From assembly GCF_014652475.1 (NCBI RefSeq), contig NZ_BMYW01000001.1, forward strand, positions 186,001 through 250,000: a stretch of DNA of 64,000 nt, in the 5' to 3' direction. Below the pieces are notes generated by a model, which saw nothing but the letters and a program-made list of their open reading frames with translations, ran no database searches and was not told the DNA's origin. Shown piece after piece: positions 36,018-46,053 of the stretch; position 1 is the first letter of the stretch; every line of letters begins with the position of its first letter. Both the position numbers and the translations under genes were made by a program. This DNA comes from Vogesella alkaliphila. Lineage in GTDB: Bacteria; Pseudomonadota; Gammaproteobacteria; Burkholderiales; Chromobacteriaceae.

Positions 36018-37259
36018 GTGTCAAAACGCAGAGTAGTAGTGACCGGCCTGGGCCATGTGTCCCCGGTCGGCAACGATGTGACGAGCGGCTGGGCCAATCT
36101 CCTGGCCGGCAAGAGTGGTATCACCACCATTACCCGCTTCGATGCCAGCGATATCGCCTGCCAGGTAGCGGGTGAAGTCAAAGGCTTCGACATTAGCCAG
36201 TATATTTCGGCGAAAGACGCGCGCCGCATGGATGTGTTCATCCATTATGGCATCGCGGCTGCGCTGCAGGCGGTGGCCGACTCCGGCCTCGACGACGTGC
36301 CGGGCCTGGACAAGACCCGCGTCGGCGTCAACATCGGTTCCGGTATCGGCGGCCTGCCGCTGATCGAGGAAACCGGCGTCGCCCGCCACGAAGGCGGTAT
36401 CCGCAAGATCGGTCCGTTCTTCATTCCGGGCTCGCTGATCAACATGGTGGCCGGTCACGTATCCATCCTCAAGGGCTATCAGGGTCCGAGCTACGGCATC
36501 GTGTCTGCCTGCACCACCGGTGCGCACTGCATCGGCGACGCCGCGCGCGTGATCCAGTACGGTGACGCCGACGTGATGGTGGCCGGTGGCGCCGAAGGCA
36601 CCATCTCCAGCCTGGCGGTGGGCGGCTTTGCCGCGATGAAGGCCCTGTCGACCCGCAACGACGATCCGGCGACCGCCTCGCGGCCGTGGGACAAGGGCCG
36701 TGACGGCTTCGTGATGGGCGAGGGCGCCGGTGTGCTGGTACTGGAAGAGTACGAGCACGCGGTCAAGCGCGGCGCCAAGATCTACGCCGAGCTGGTTGGC
36801 TTCGGCATGAGCTCCGACGCGCACCACATCACCGCACCGAGCGCCGAAGGCCCGGCCCGCGGCGTGCTGAACGCGCTGCGCGACGCCAAGCTGAATCCGG
36901 AAGACGTGCAGTACGTGAACGCGCACGGTACCTCCACGCCGCTGGGCGACGCCAACGAAACCAACGCGCTGAAGATCGCGTTCGGTGACCACGCCAAGAA
37001 ACTGGTGGTCAACTCCACCAAGTCGATGACCGGCCACCTGCTGGGCGGCGCCGGCGGCGTGGAAGCGATCTACTCGATTCTGGCCGTGCACAACCAGGTA
37101 TCGCCACCGACCATCAACCTGCACGATCAGGACATCGAAGGCGGCTGCGATCTGGACTACTGCGCCAACACCGCGCGTGACATGAAAATCGACGTGGCGA
37201 TCTCCAACTCCTTCGGGTTTGGTGGTACCAACGGCACGCTGGTATTCAAGCGCGTGTAA
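36018..37259 (+). CDS. fabF: 3-oxoacyl-ACP synthase II (KAS II)
   Basis: 413 residues from the GTG at 36018 ([18 protein letters not shown]), with GGAG 7 nt upstream; the longer ORF upstream does not match the family. Active site Cys165 ([10 protein letters not shown]), His303 (NAHGTSTP) and His340 (MTGHLLGG). It elongates acyl-ACPs and closes the fatty-acid cluster. Confidence 0.96.
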   Translation: MSKRRVVVTGLGHVSPVGNDVTSGWANLLAGKSGITTITRFDASDIACQVAGEVKGFDISQYISAKDARRMDVFIHYGIAAALQAVADSGLDDVPGLDKTRVGVNIGSGIGGLPLIEETGVARHEGGIRKIGPFFIPGSLINMVAGHVSILKGYQGPSYGIVSACTTGAHCIGDAARVIQYGDADVMVAGGAEGTISSLAVGGFAAMKALSTRNDDPATASRPWDKGRDGFVMGEGAGVLVLEEYEHAVKRGAKIYAELVGFGMSSDAHHITAPSAEGPARGVLNALRDAKLNPEDVQYVNAHGTSTPLGDANETNALKIAFGDHAKKLVVNSTKSMTGHLLGGAGGVEAIYSILAVHNQVSPPTINLHDQDIEGGCDLDYCANTARDMKIDVAISNSFGFGGTNGTLVFKRV

Positions 37260-37293
37260 GCCTCGCCCAACGGTGTCGAAACCGTTGACAGCC

Positions 37294-37330
37294 AAGACCG
37301 CTGCGATAAACTCGCGCGGTCTTTTCTTTT
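37294..37330 (+). terminator. Rho-independent terminator after fabF
   Basis: AAGACCGC...GCGGTCTT followed by TTCTTTTT. A GTTGGCCGCA-family copy (37331-37340) is immediately downstream. Confidence 0.8.
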
Positions 37331-37520
37331 TGCGGCCAACATGACGTTGCTGTTGCCGGGAGAGGGCGGGTGGCGCCGGCGGCCGTAGCCGCGCTGGCAA
37401 GGCTTGGCGGCGGATGTATAGTCCTATTAGGTGGCGGTCGGCGGGAGTCGATCACCGCCGCCCGCCCCCGGCCGGCCACCCCGCCATTCTTGCCGCAACC
37501 GAACCTCGGGCCCTGCTGCC

Positions 37521-38819
37521 ATGCACTGTGAACTGCTGAGTTTTACCCCCGATCTGCTGGCCCTGCACGCCCACGATCGCGCCCGTTTCCCCTACCTGAT
37601 GCAGTCGTCGGGTGATAGCGGCTGGGACATCCTGATGGCCCTGCCGCAGCATACCCGTGTTTATCGCGAAGGCGAGGGCGCGCTGTTCCTCGACGACGTG
37701 CGCGCGCTGCCGCTGCCGCAGGCGGTGGACAATCCGCACCGGCTGCCGTTCAGCGGCGGCTGGTTTGTCTATCTCGGTTACGACCTGCTGTCCGAGTTCG
37801 AGCCCAGCGTGCCGCAGGCGATCAGCGACAGCTTCCCGCTGGCGGTGCTCAGCCGCATGCCCGCCGCGCTGCTCCATGACCGCGTGAAGCGGGAAAGCTG
37901 GCTGCTGGCGGAAACGCCGGCGCAGCTGGACACGCTGAAACAGGCCTTGGTGGAGTCGGAACCGTTTGCGGCCAACCCGGTGGTGCTGCAGGCGCTGGAA
38001 GAAGACCCGCCGCACTGGTACACCGACGCGGTGGTCAAGCTCAAGGACTACATCTACGAAGGCGACGTGTTCCAGGTCAACATCTCGCGCGGCTGGCGCG
38101 CCACGCTGGCGGAGGACGTACGGCCGGCGGACCTGTACGCCGCGCTGCGCCACACCAACCCGGCGCCGTTCTCGGCGCTGGCCGACTTCGGTGACGCGCA
38201 CATCGTCAGCTCCTCGCCGGAGCGGCTGGTGCGCGTGCACGACGGTTGGGTGGACACCCGCCCCATCGCCGGCACCCACCCGCGCTCGCCCGATGCCGCC
38301 GAGGACGCCGCGCTGAAGCAGCGGCTGATCTCCAGCATCAAGGAGCGCGCCGAGCACGTGATGCTGATCGACCTGGAGCGCAACGACCTCGGCCGCATCT
38401 GCCAGCCCGGCAGCGTGGAGGTCAACGAGCTGATGGCGGTGGCCAGTTACGCCTATGTGCACCACATCGAGTCCAATGTCCGTGGCCGCATCCGTGACGG
38501 CGTCAACACCGTCGACGTGTTCCGCGCGCTGTTCCCCGGCGGCACCATCACCGGCTGCCCGAAGGTGCGCACCATGCAGATCATCCGCGAGCTGGAAAAC
38601 AGCGCGCGCCGCGCCTACACCGGCAGTCTCGGCTACCTCAACCGCGACGGCACGCTGGACCTCAACATCCTGATCCGCACCTTCATGCAGCAGGGGCAGC
38701 AGCTGCGCTTCCGCGCCGGCGGCGGCATCGTCGCCGATTCCGACCCCGAGCGCGAACTGCAGGAAACCCGCCACAAGGCGCGCGGCCTGTTGCGCGCGCT
38801 GGGCGTGGAACAGGCCTGA
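37521..38819 (+). CDS. pabB: Aminodeoxychorismate synthase component I
   Basis: 432 residues. The C-terminal chorismate-binding domain has VFQVNISRGW, SSSPERLVRV, PIAGTHPRS and GGTITGCPKVRTM. It makes 4-amino-4-deoxychorismate for folate, with a glutaminase partner (PabA) elsewhere. The stop codon overlaps the start of pabC (TGATG), so both lyase and synthase are co-translated. Confidence 0.9.
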   Translation: MHCELLSFTPDLLALHAHDRARFPYLMQSSGDSGWDILMALPQHTRVYREGEGALFLDDVRALPLPQAVDNPHRLPFSGGWFVYLGYDLLSEFEPSVPQAISDSFPLAVLSRMPAALLHDRVKRESWLLAETPAQLDTLKQALVESEPFAANPVVLQALEEDPPHWYTDAVVKLKDYIYEGDVFQVNISRGWRATLAEDVRPADLYAALRHTNPAPFSALADFGDAHIVSSSPERLVRVHDGWVDTRPIAGTHPRSPDAAEDAALKQRLISSIKERAEHVMLIDLERNDLGRICQPGSVEVNELMAVASYAYVHHIESNVRGRIRDGVNTVDVFRALFPGGTITGCPKVRTMQIIRELENSARRAYTGSLGYLNRDGTLDLNILIRTFMQQGQQLRFRAGGGIVADSDPERELQETRHKARGLLRALGVEQA

Positions 38820-39613
38820 TGCTGGTCAACGGTGCGCCCGGCGACAGCATCAGCGCCAGCGACCGCGGCCTGGCCTACGGCGACGGCATCTACCGCACGC
38901 TGGAAGCACGCCACGGCACACCGCTGCTGTGGCACTGGCAGTGGCAAAGGTTGGCCGCAGACTGCGCCGCGCTGCGCCTGCCGTGTCCGGACGAGGCGCT
39001 GCTGCTGCGCGAGATCGCCAGCGTGGCGGCCAGGCTTGAACGCGCGGTGGTCAAGATCGTGCTCACCCGCGGCAGCGGCCAGCGCGGCTACGCGATGCCG
39101 GCCGCGTGCAGCCCGACCCGCATCGTCAGCGCCAGCGCCTGGGGCGGTTACCCGCCGGAGAGGGCGCAGCAGGGCATCGTCGCCCGCTGGTGCGACACGC
39201 GGCTGGCGATCCAGCCGTGGCTGGCCGGCATCAAGCACCTGAACCGCCTGGAAAACGTGCTGGCGCGCAGCGAATGGACGGACCCGGTCATCGCCGAGGG
39301 GCTGATGCTGGACATGGACGGTACGGTGGTGGAGGGCACCATGAGCAACCTGTTCATCGTGCGTGCCGGCGAGCTGATTACCCCGCTGCTGGACCGCTGC
39401 GGCGTGTCCGGCGCCATGCGCGCCTGCGTGATCGACACTGCGGCCAACCTTGGCCTGCACGTGCGCGAGGCGCGGCTGTCACCGGATGAGGTCATGGCCG
39501 CGGACGAAGCCTTCGTCTGCAACAGCCTGGCCGGCATCTGGCCGCTGCGGCAGCTGGCGGCGCGGCAGTGGCCGCCCGGCGCGCTGACCCGCCGCCTGCA
39601 GCAGCTGCTCTGA
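38819..39613 (+). CDS. pabC: 4-Amino-4-deoxychorismate lyase
   Basis: 264-residue class IV PLP enzyme starting MLVNGAPGDSISASDRGLAYGDG. The PLP lysine lies in AGIKHLNRLENVLAR and EGTMSNLF is present. It releases pyruvate from aminodeoxychorismate, giving p-aminobenzoate for folate. It overlaps pabB by one base. Confidence 0.92.
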   Translation: MLVNGAPGDSISASDRGLAYGDGIYRTLEARHGTPLLWHWQWQRLAADCAALRLPCPDEALLLREIASVAARLERAVVKIVLTRGSGQRGYAMPAACSPTRIVSASAWGGYPPERAQQGIVARWCDTRLAIQPWLAGIKHLNRLENVLARSEWTDPVIAEGLMLDMDGTVVEGTMSNLFIVRAGELITPLLDRCGVSGAMRACVIDTAANLGLHVREARLSPDEVMAADEAFVCNSLAGIWPLRQLAARQWPPGALTRRLQQLL

Positions 39614-39690
39614 TCAGTCGCCGACCGACACCCGCCATCCTTCCCTGATCTGGACCTTGCCCCACGCCTGTTCGCTGCCATTCCATAGTC

Positions 39691-40320
39691 TCAGAGCCAT
39701 CCCGCCAGCGTGCGCCACGCCAGCAGCAGCGCAAAGCCGATCAGCAGCATGCCGCAGGCCTTGTCGACCAGCAACTGCCCGCGCGCGCCCAGCCGCGACA
39801 GCAGCCGGCCGCCGCCGTAGGCCAGCAGCAACCACCACAGCGCCGAGCCGGCAAACACGCCCACCACCATCAGCACGCTGTCGGCCAGCGACGGCGTGCG
39901 CGCGCCGGCCAGCCCGGCGAAGATGGCGATGAAAGACAGGATGGTCATCGGGTTGGTCAGCGTCAGCGCCAGCGCGCTACCGTAGGCGCGCGGCAGGCTG
40001 TGCGCGCCGGCGGCACGGGCGGCGTGGCTGGCCGCGTCGCGGCGCAGGGTGGCGATGCCCAGGTACAGCAGCAGCACGCAGCCGGCCAGCGCCAGCGGCG
40101 TCGCCAGCCGCGTCAGCAGCGCGATCAGCGTGCCGAGGCCGGCGGCGCCGATCGCGGCGTAGATGGCGTCGGCGGTGGCGGCGCCGAGTCCAGTGACAAA
40201 GCCGGTGGCCGCACCCTGGCGCAGCGTGCGCTCGATGCACAACAAACCCACCGGCCCGACCGGCGCGGCAATCGCCAGCCCGATGAGGGTGGCCTCGACA
40301 AACAGGTGGCTGTCTTGCAT
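39691..40320 (-). CDS. LysE/ArgO-family amino-acid exporter
   Basis: 209 residues, six hydrophobic helices. The family start GLAIAAPVGPVGLLCIERTLRQG and a TNPMTILSFIAIFAGL motif are clear. It is divergent from an Lrp-type regulator 125 bp away, the classic exporter-regulator pair. The substrate, probably an amino acid, cannot be fixed from sequence. Confidence 0.87.
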   Translation of the reverse strand: MQDSHLFVEATLIGLAIAAPVGPVGLLCIERTLRQGAATGFVTGLGAATADAIYAAIGAAGLGTLIALLTRLATPLALAGCVLLLYLGIATLRRDAASHAARAAGAHSLPRAYGSALALTLTNPMTILSFIAIFAGLAGARTPSLADSVLMVVGVFAGSALWWLLLAYGGGRLLSRLGARGQLLVDKACGMLLIGFALLLAWRTLAGWL

Positions 40321-40445
40321 GACGTCTGGCTCCTCGATGTGATGCCCTAGTGTGCGACGGCGCCGCCGCGCGCGCCATGACGGATCTTCGCCAGAATGCG
40401 ATGTCGGGTTTATATTCTTAGGTCAAACAGCAGAAAGGCTTGCAA

Positions 40446-40889
40446 ATGGAAGTGGATGGCAAATCGTGGCTGATCCTGCGGGCGCTGCAGGACAATGCGC
40501 GGCAATCGCTGACCGAACTGGCGCAGACGGTGGGCCTGTCGGTGCCGGCGGTGTCGGAGCGGGTGAAACGGCTGGAAGAGGCGGGGGTGATCAGCGGCTA
40601 CCACGCCGTGGTGGCCCCACTGAAGGCCGGCTTCGCGCTGTCGGCGCTGGTCGGCATCACCGTGCCGCAGCCGGCGAAGAAGGTGCTGCTGGAAAGGTTG
40701 GCCGCAATGGCGGAAGTACAGGAGTGCCACCACGTGACCGGTGTCGATTCCTACGTCTTTCGCGTGCTGGCGCGCGACGTGTCGCACCTGGAGCTGCTGG
40801 TGTCGCGGCTGAACGATCTGGGCGAGACGCGCACCAGCATCATCCTGTCGACCCCGCTCAGCAACCGCCCGGTGCTGCCGCCGCGTTAA
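40446..40889 (+). CDS. Lrp/AsnC-family transcriptional regulator
   Basis: 147 residues from ATG 40446 (MEVDGKSWLILRALQDNARQS). An AsnC helix-turn-helix (LTELAQTVGLSVPAVSERVKRLEEAGVI) is followed by the ligand-sensing RAM domain. It should control the divergent LysE-type exporter in response to an amino acid. Its stop overlaps the stop region of the convergent acetyltransferase. Confidence 0.9.
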   Translation: MEVDGKSWLILRALQDNARQSLTELAQTVGLSVPAVSERVKRLEEAGVISGYHAVVAPLKAGFALSALVGITVPQPAKKVLLERLAAMAEVQECHHVTGVDSYVFRVLARDVSHLELLVSRLNDLGETRTSIILSTPLSNRPVLPPR

Positions 40890-41368
40890 GGGGCTGCCGG
40901 GCGTGGCAGGCGGAAGTGCAGCAGCGCGCAGGTCTCGCCGCTGCTCGTTTGCCGTGCCTCGACAGCGTGCACCTGGAATCCCAGCTGCGGATAAAACAGC
41001 AGGCCGGCGGTGTTGTGGTTGAAGCAGGAGACGGTGACCTCGCTGGCCGCGTAGTGCTGCCACGCCAGCTGGCACATCTGCCCGATCAGGAAGCGACCGA
41101 CACCGCGACCTCGCTGCGCCGGCGCAACCAGTACATTACCGATGGCGCAGCTGCCGCCGTGTTCCCAGCGATAGAAATTGGCAAAGGCCGCCACCGCGCC
41201 GTCGTGTTCGATCACGGTGGCGTGGGTGCGCTGGGCAATCGCTGCGGCCAACTGTGTTACGTCCAGCGGATAGTGCGCCTTGGGGTAGGCGAAAAACAGC
41301 TCCTCGGCACTGGTGGCGAAGCGGCAGATGTGGGGCAGGTCGGCGGTTTGAACGGGGCGGCTGAACAT
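40886..41368 (-). CDS. GNAT-family N-acetyltransferase
   Basis: 160 residues. The acetyl-CoA binding motif is APAQRGRGVGRFLIGQM near 95-110, with NVLV before it. The N terminus (TADLPHICRFATSAEELFFAYPKA) resembles acetyltransferases of small-molecule type. The substrate is unknown. Its 3' end overlaps the lrp-type gene by 4 bp. Confidence 0.82.
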   Translation of the reverse strand: MFSRPVQTADLPHICRFATSAEELFFAYPKAHYPLDVTQLAAAIAQRTHATVIEHDGAVAAFANFYRWEHGGSCAIGNVLVAPAQRGRGVGRFLIGQMCQLAWQHYAASEVTVSCFNHNTAGLLFYPQLGFQVHAVEARQTSSGETCALLHFRLPRPAAP

Positions 41369-41438
41369 GGGGGCACGGGCAGGGTTGGCACAATGCTCAT
41401 GATAACGTAATTGCCGGGGACGGTTTACGTTCCGCCCC

Positions 41439-43013
41439 TCAGCCCAGCCTCTGCCGCAGCCAGCGGCTGAAGCTCTCCACTCCCCACGACAGCAGCAGCA
41501 TGGCCAGGATCAGCGTGGCGGCGTTGGACAGCTGGAACAGCGACAGCGCCAGATACAGCTGCTGGCCGAGGCCGCCGGCGCCGACCAGGCCCAGGATGGC
41601 GGCGATGCGGATATTGTTTTCCCAGCGGTACAGGGTGTAGGCCAGCCACTGCGGCAGCGCCTGCGGCAGCAGGCCGTAGCACAAGCAGGCCAGGCGGCCG
41701 GCGCCGCTGTGGCGCAGCGCGGCCTCCGCATCCGGAGGCGTGTTTTCCAGCGTCTGCGCGAACAGCCGGCCCAGCACACCGCTGGTGTGCACCGCCAGTG
41801 CCAGCACGCCGGCGGCCGGGCCGAGGCCCAGCGCCAGCACCGCCAGCGCGCCCCACAGCAGATCCGGCGTGCCGCGCAGGAAATTGAGCAGCAACTGCAC
41901 CGGCGCGCGCAGCCAGCGCGGGCCGCGGTTGCTGGCCGGTAGCGCCAGCAGCGCGCCGCCGATGAAGGCCAGTGCGCTGCCCAGCGCCGAGACCAGCAGC
42001 GTTTCCAGCACGCCGCTGCCGACCTGGACGAGGAAGTCTCCGCGCAAGGTTGGCCGCAGGAATTCCTGGGCGAAGCGCCACAGCCCGGCGACATCGAACG
42101 GCGCCTCGCGCCATTGCGGCCACAGCCACAGCAGCGACAGTGCCAGCAGCGACAGCGTGCCGGTGGCCAGCGCGGCGCCGCCGGCGCGGCTGTGGATGGC
42201 GGCGCGGCTGACGCGGCTGACGCCTTCGGTCAGCGCCACCAGCGCGGCGAACAGCAGCAGCAGGCTGCCGACCTCGCCGCCGTTCAGCATCCGCAGCGAG
42301 GTATCCAGCAGCAGGCCGAGGCCGCCGGCGCCGACGAAGCCCATCACCGCCGAGGCGCGGATCGCGCATTCCCAGCGGTAGACGCTGTAGCTGATCAGCT
42401 CGGTCGCCGCCTGCGGCAGCAGCGCGTAGCCGAACACCGCCAGCCGCGACGCCCCGCTGGCGGCCAGCGCCGCCGCGGCCTCGCGCGGCTGCGATTCCAG
42501 GATTTCGGCGTAGACCTTGCCCAGCATGCCGCCGTAGGCCAGTCCCAGCGCCAGCACCGCCGGCAGGCTGCCCAGCCCGGCGGCACGCACCAGCAGCAGC
42601 GCCCACACCAGGTCCGGCACGCCGCGCAGCACGATCAGCATGGCGCGCAGCAGACGTTGCAAGGCCTGCCAGGGGCGGGCCGGCGCCTCGCCGCACAGCG
42701 TGTCGCGGTCCAGCGCGCGGCTGGTCAGCAGCGCTAGCGGCAGGCCGAGCAGCACCGCCAGCGCGAGGCCGCTGCTGGCAATCGCCAGCGTGGTGGCGGT
42801 TTCGCGCAGCATGTCGTGCAGGAAGGTGCCGTCGGTGCTGGGCGGGAAGAAGTCGGCGACAAAGCGCCACAGCGTGCCGGCGGTGTCGCCATCGGCCAGC
42901 AGCAGCGGGTTGAAGCCGGTGTAGGCCATCGCCGCCAGCAGCAACAGCGGCGTGGCGATGAGGCCGGCCAGTCGCGACGCGCGGGCCGGGTCGTGCAGGC
43001 TGTTGCTTAGCAT
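41439..43013 (-). CDS. phnE: Phosphonate-type ABC transporter permease, fused double PhnE
   Basis: 524 residues containing two complete PhnE-like permease domains in tandem (about 1-265 and 275-524). Each has the EAA-type loop (ESQPREAAAALAASGASRLAVFGYALLPQ and ENTPPDAEAALRHSGAGRLACLCYGLLPQ), and each repeats YRWE...IRAS/IRIA and GFVGAGGLG/LGLVGAGGLG. Single PhnE proteins are about 260 residues. It forms the membrane channel with PhnC and PhnD. It overlaps phnC by 7 bp. Confidence 0.88.
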   Translation of the reverse strand: MLSNSLHDPARASRLAGLIATPLLLLAAMAYTGFNPLLLADGDTAGTLWRFVADFFPPSTDGTFLHDMLRETATTLAIASSGLALAVLLGLPLALLTSRALDRDTLCGEAPARPWQALQRLLRAMLIVLRGVPDLVWALLLVRAAGLGSLPAVLALGLAYGGMLGKVYAEILESQPREAAAALAASGASRLAVFGYALLPQAATELISYSVYRWECAIRASAVMGFVGAGGLGLLLDTSLRMLNGGEVGSLLLLFAALVALTEGVSRVSRAAIHSRAGGAALATGTLSLLALSLLWLWPQWREAPFDVAGLWRFAQEFLRPTLRGDFLVQVGSGVLETLLVSALGSALAFIGGALLALPASNRGPRWLRAPVQLLLNFLRGTPDLLWGALAVLALGLGPAAGVLALAVHTSGVLGRLFAQTLENTPPDAEAALRHSGAGRLACLCYGLLPQALPQWLAYTLYRWENNIRIAAILGLVGAGGLGQQLYLALSLFQLSNAATLILAMLLLSWGVESFSRWLRQRLG

Positions 43014-43801
43014 GGCGCGATCCGGATGCCGCTGCCCAGCGCCGGCTCGTCGGCGATGGCCGGCTGTTCGCCGGCGTACAGCGCCGCCAGCAGCGGCGGG
43101 GTGACCTGGGCGCGCGGCAGGTCGAAGGCGATGCGGCCGTCACGCAGGCCGATCAGGCGCGGGAAGTGGGCCAGCGCCAGCTCGACCGAGTGCAGGCTGA
43201 CCAGCAGCGTGGCACCGCGCTGACGGGCGTCGGCGCATAGCAGCGCCACGGTGTCGTCGGCCAGGCGCGGGTCGAGCGCCGACACCGGCTCGTCGGCCAG
43301 CAACAGCTCCGGCTGCTGGTACAGCACGCGGGCGATGCCGACGCGCTGGCGCTGGCCGCCGGACAGGCGGTCGCAGCGCTGCCACAGCTTGTCGCCCAGC
43401 TGCACCCGTTGCAGTGCGTCGCGGATGGCGGCGACATCCTGCGGCCACAGCAGGCGGCGCAGTGCGGCCAACGTTGACAGCCGGCCCAGCTGGCCGGCGC
43501 CCACGGCGGTGACCACCCGCTGCAGCGCCGGCAGCGGTGGATGCTGGTACACGCTGCCGATGCGGCTGCGCAGCCGGCGCAGTGCCGGCGCGCGCAGCTG
43601 CCACGGATCCTCGCCCAGCAGCTGTATGCTGCCGCCGTCGGGACGGTGGCAGCTATTGGCGAGCAGCAGCAGCGACGACTTGCCGGCGCCGGACGGACCA
43701 ATCAGCGCCACCTGCTCGCCCTGCGCCAGCTGCAGCGTGAGCGGCTGCAGGATGCGGTGGCCGTTAAGGCTCAGGCTGGCCGCGTCAAAACGCAGACTCA
43801 T
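43007..43801 (-). CDS. phnC: Phosphonate-type ABC transporter ATP-binding protein
   Basis: 264 residues with Walker A GPSGAGKSS, signature LSGGQRQRVGIAR and Walker B LLLADEPVSALDP. The LGEDPWQL and PQDVAAIRDALQRV regions fit the PhnC branch. It powers import of phosphonate, phosphite or another small oxyanion. It starts within the phnD stop codon (ATGA overlap). Confidence 0.88.
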   Translation of the reverse strand: MSLRFDAASLSLNGHRILQPLTLQLAQGEQVALIGPSGAGKSSLLLLANSCHRPDGGSIQLLGEDPWQLRAPALRRLRSRIGSVYQHPPLPALQRVVTAVGAGQLGRLSTLAALRRLLWPQDVAAIRDALQRVQLGDKLWQRCDRLSGGQRQRVGIARVLYQQPELLLADEPVSALDPRLADDTVALLCADARQRGATLLVSLHSVELALAHFPRLIGLRDGRIAFDLPRAQVTPPLLAALYAGEQPAIADEPALGSGIRIAPC

Positions 43802-44643
43802 TGCAGCAGGCCGGCTTCCTTGGCGGCGGCTTCGATGCCCTTGTAGTTGGCGGCCTTGGTCGGGATGAAACGGCTGGCGCGTTGCAGATCGAGGATGGCC
43901 TTGTGCTCAGGGTTGGCCGCGTTCAGCTTCAGGAACGCCTGCTGGATTTTCTGCTGCAGTTTTTTATCCAGGCTGCCGCGTACCGTCCAGTTGTAGTCGA
44001 AGTACGGCGGGGTGGTGCCCAGCAGCTTGACCTTGCTCTGGTCGACCTTGCCGGCCTCGACCAGCTTGTCCCACACCGAGGCGTTCAGCACGCCGGCGTC
44101 GACCTTGCCGGAGGAGACCCAGGCCACGGTGGCGTCATGCGCGCCGGAGTAGCCGACGCTCTTGAAGAAGGCTTCCGGCTTGATGTGCTGCTTTTGCAGG
44201 AAGTAGCGCGGCATCAGGTGGCCGGAGGTGGACGAGGCGGAGCCGAAGGCAAAGCTCTTGCCCTTCAGCTGCTGCAGCTTGCTGATGCCGCTGTCGGCAT
44301 TGACGATGTACTTGGAGGTGAAGCGCGAGTCTTCCTCGCGCTGCACCAGCGGCACCACCTTGCCGCGCTGGCTGGCCTGCACGAAGGTGAAGCCGCCCAG
44401 CCACGCCATGTCGATCTGGTCGGCGTTGAGCGCGGTGACCACCGCGGCGTAGTCGCTGACCGGTACGAACTGCACCTTCATGCCCAGCTCTTTTTCCAGG
44501 TACTGGCCCAGCGGCGCGAACTTGCGCTGCAGCTCGGTCGGGGCTTCGTCCGGAATGGCGGAGACTTTCAGCAGCGCTTCGGCGTGGGACAGGGTGGCGG
44601 CGGCCAGCAGCAGGCCTGCCACGGACAGTTTGGCAATGTTCAT
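43798..44643 (-). CDS. phnD: Phosphonate-type ABC transporter substrate-binding protein
   Basis: 281 residues starting MNIAKLSVAGLLLAAATLSHA, a Sec signal peptide. The mature part has PhnD/phosphate-like-binding features: PLGQYLEKELGMKVQFVPVSDYAAVVTAL, MAWLGGFTFVQA and FAFGSASSTSGHLMPRYFL. The SSTSGH loop contacts the oxyanion. The ligand may be a phosphonate, phosphite or related anion; there are no phosphonate breakdown genes nearby to decide. Confidence 0.88.
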   Translation of the reverse strand: MNIAKLSVAGLLLAAATLSHAEALLKVSAIPDEAPTELQRKFAPLGQYLEKELGMKVQFVPVSDYAAVVTALNADQIDMAWLGGFTFVQASQRGKVVPLVQREEDSRFTSKYIVNADSGISKLQQLKGKSFAFGSASSTSGHLMPRYFLQKQHIKPEAFFKSVGYSGAHDATVAWVSSGKVDAGVLNASVWDKLVEAGKVDQSKVKLLGTTPPYFDYNWTVRGSLDKKLQQKIQQAFLKLNAANPEHKAILDLQRASRFIPTKAANYKGIEAAAKEAGLLQ

Positions 44644-44791
44644 GAACGGATCATCCTTCGGGTTGGGCGGGCAACAAGCCGCCACCATCAAAAAAGCAGT
44701 CGCGCGGACTGCTCGGGGCAGGCGGACGATAAGCCGCCAGAGTGGCCGTATTTTATGCCGGATCGGCGCGCGCGCCTAATCGCGACAGCAT

Positions 44792-44832
44792 AAAAAGGCG
44801 CCGCCGCCGGGGAATCCTGGCGGCGGGGGCGC
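44792..44832 (-). terminator. Rho-independent terminator after the lgt-lipoprotein operon
   Basis: Minus-strand stem GCGCC...CGCCGCC with GGCGGCGGCGCC then TTTTTA. A GTTGGCCGCA copy (44834-44843) is immediately upstream of the stem. Confidence 0.75.
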
Positions 44833-44875
44833 TTGCGGCCAACCTTGCGGCGGGCAAGGTCATGGAGGGGGCTGT

Positions 44876-45223
44876 TCACTCGACGCGGTAGCGGATCCAG
44901 CCGCGTGCCTGCAGGCAGCTGCGGTACAGGTCGTCGCGCGCGCGCTCGTTGATGTCGTAGCTCTCGGTTTCGGCGTCCTGCCAGTACGGCAGCGTGCGGC
45001 TGCAGCGGGTGCCGGCGGGCGAGCAGAACCAGGACGGGCCGAAGCGCGGCGCCCGGGTGACGCGCTCGCCGGCCAGCGGCGGGAAGGCCTGCGCCGCTTC
45101 CTTCTTGCACTGGAAGCTGTCTTCGTCGAAGTTGGCGTCGTAGCGGGTGGCGTGGCGCCACTGGTAGGTGGCGCAGGCGCCGAGCAGCAGCGCCGCCGCC
45201 ACGCCGAGCAGAACGGATTTCAT
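44876..45223 (-). CDS. Small lipoprotein, function unknown
   Basis: 115 residues. MKSVLLGVAAALLLGACATYQ has a lipobox (LLGAC) with lipidation at Cys17. The mature part carries further cysteines (FQC, WFC, TRC, SC) that could form disulfides. I recognise no enzyme motif. It lies 29 bp after lgt, the enzyme that would lipidate it. Confidence 0.75.
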   Translation of the reverse strand: MKSVLLGVAAALLLGACATYQWRHATRYDANFDEDSFQCKKEAAQAFPPLAGERVTRAPRFGPSWFCSPAGTRCSRTLPYWQDAETESYDINERARDDLYRSCLQARGWIRYRVE

Positions 45224-45252
45224 GCTCGCTCCTCCTTGCCGCCAGGGGCGGC

Positions 45253-46053
45253 TCAGTGTTGCCGCACCGCGTTGCGCCTCGCGGCCCAGCGGTACAGCCC
45301 GAGGCCGGCGACGATCATCGGCACGCTCAGCCACTGCCCCATGCTGATGATGTCGGACTGGCCGAAGATGCCGGCGTCCGGGGTGCGGAAGAATTCGGCG
45401 ATGAAGCGGAAACTGCCGTAGCCGATCAGGAACACCGCCGACACCTGGCCCAGCGGCCGGCGCCGCGCCGAGAACAGCCACAGGATCACGAACAGCGCGA
45501 GGCCTTCCAGCGCCGCCTGGTACAGCTGCGACGGGTGGCGCGGCATGGCGTCGACGTGCGGGAAGATCATCGCCCACGGCAGGTCGTGGCTGGCGATGCG
45601 GCCCCACAGCTCGCCGTTGATGAAGTTGCCGATGCGCCCGGCGGCGAGGCCGGTCGGCACCAGCGGTGCCACGAAGTCGCTGATCTGCCAGAAGCTGACG
45701 CCTTTCTTGCGCGCGAACAGCAGCATCGCCGCCAGCACGCCGAGAAAGCCGCCGTGGAAGCTCATGCCGCCTTTCCACACCATCAGGATCTCGGCCGGGT
45801 GCGCCAGGTAGTAGCCGGGCTGGTAGAACAGCACCTCGCCCAGCCGCCCGCCTGCGATGACGCCGAGCACCGCCCAGGTCAGGAAATCGTCGAGATCCTT
45901 GCCGCTCCAGCCGCAATCCGGCTGCTGTTTGATGCGGACATGGCCCAGCCACAGGAACAGGCCGAAGCCGACGAGGTACATCAGGCCGTACCAGTGGATG
46001 GCCAGCGGGCCGAGCTGGATGGCGACAGGGTCAAACTGGGGATGGATCAGCAT
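45253..46053 (-). CDS. lgt: Prolipoprotein diacylglyceryl transferase
   Basis: 266 residues with seven membrane helices. It has the Lgt signature [26 protein letters not shown] and the first-helix [12 protein letters not shown]. It attaches diacylglycerol to the cysteine of lipoprotein precursors. It is divergent from ilvD. Confidence 0.96.
   Translation of the reverse strand: MLIHPQFDPVAIQLGPLAIHWYGLMYLVGFGLFLWLGHVRIKQQPDCGWSGKDLDDFLTWAVLGVIAGGRLGEVLFYQPGYYLAHPAEILMVWKGGMSFHGGFLGVLAAMLLFARKKGVSFWQISDFVAPLVPTGLAAGRIGNFINGELWGRIASHDLPWAMIFPHVDAMPRHPSQLYQAALEGLALFVILWLFSARRRPLGQVSAVFLIGYGSFRFIAEFFRTPDAGIFGQSDIISMGQWLSVPMIVAGLGLYRWAARRNAVRQH

Noticed and set aside
39614-39700. 28-codon minus-strand ORF between pabC and the LysE-type gene (MALRLWNGSEQAWGKVQI...)
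   Set aside because: It overlaps the exporter's 3' end, has only a weak ribosome-binding site and matches nothing I know; chance is the simpler explanation.
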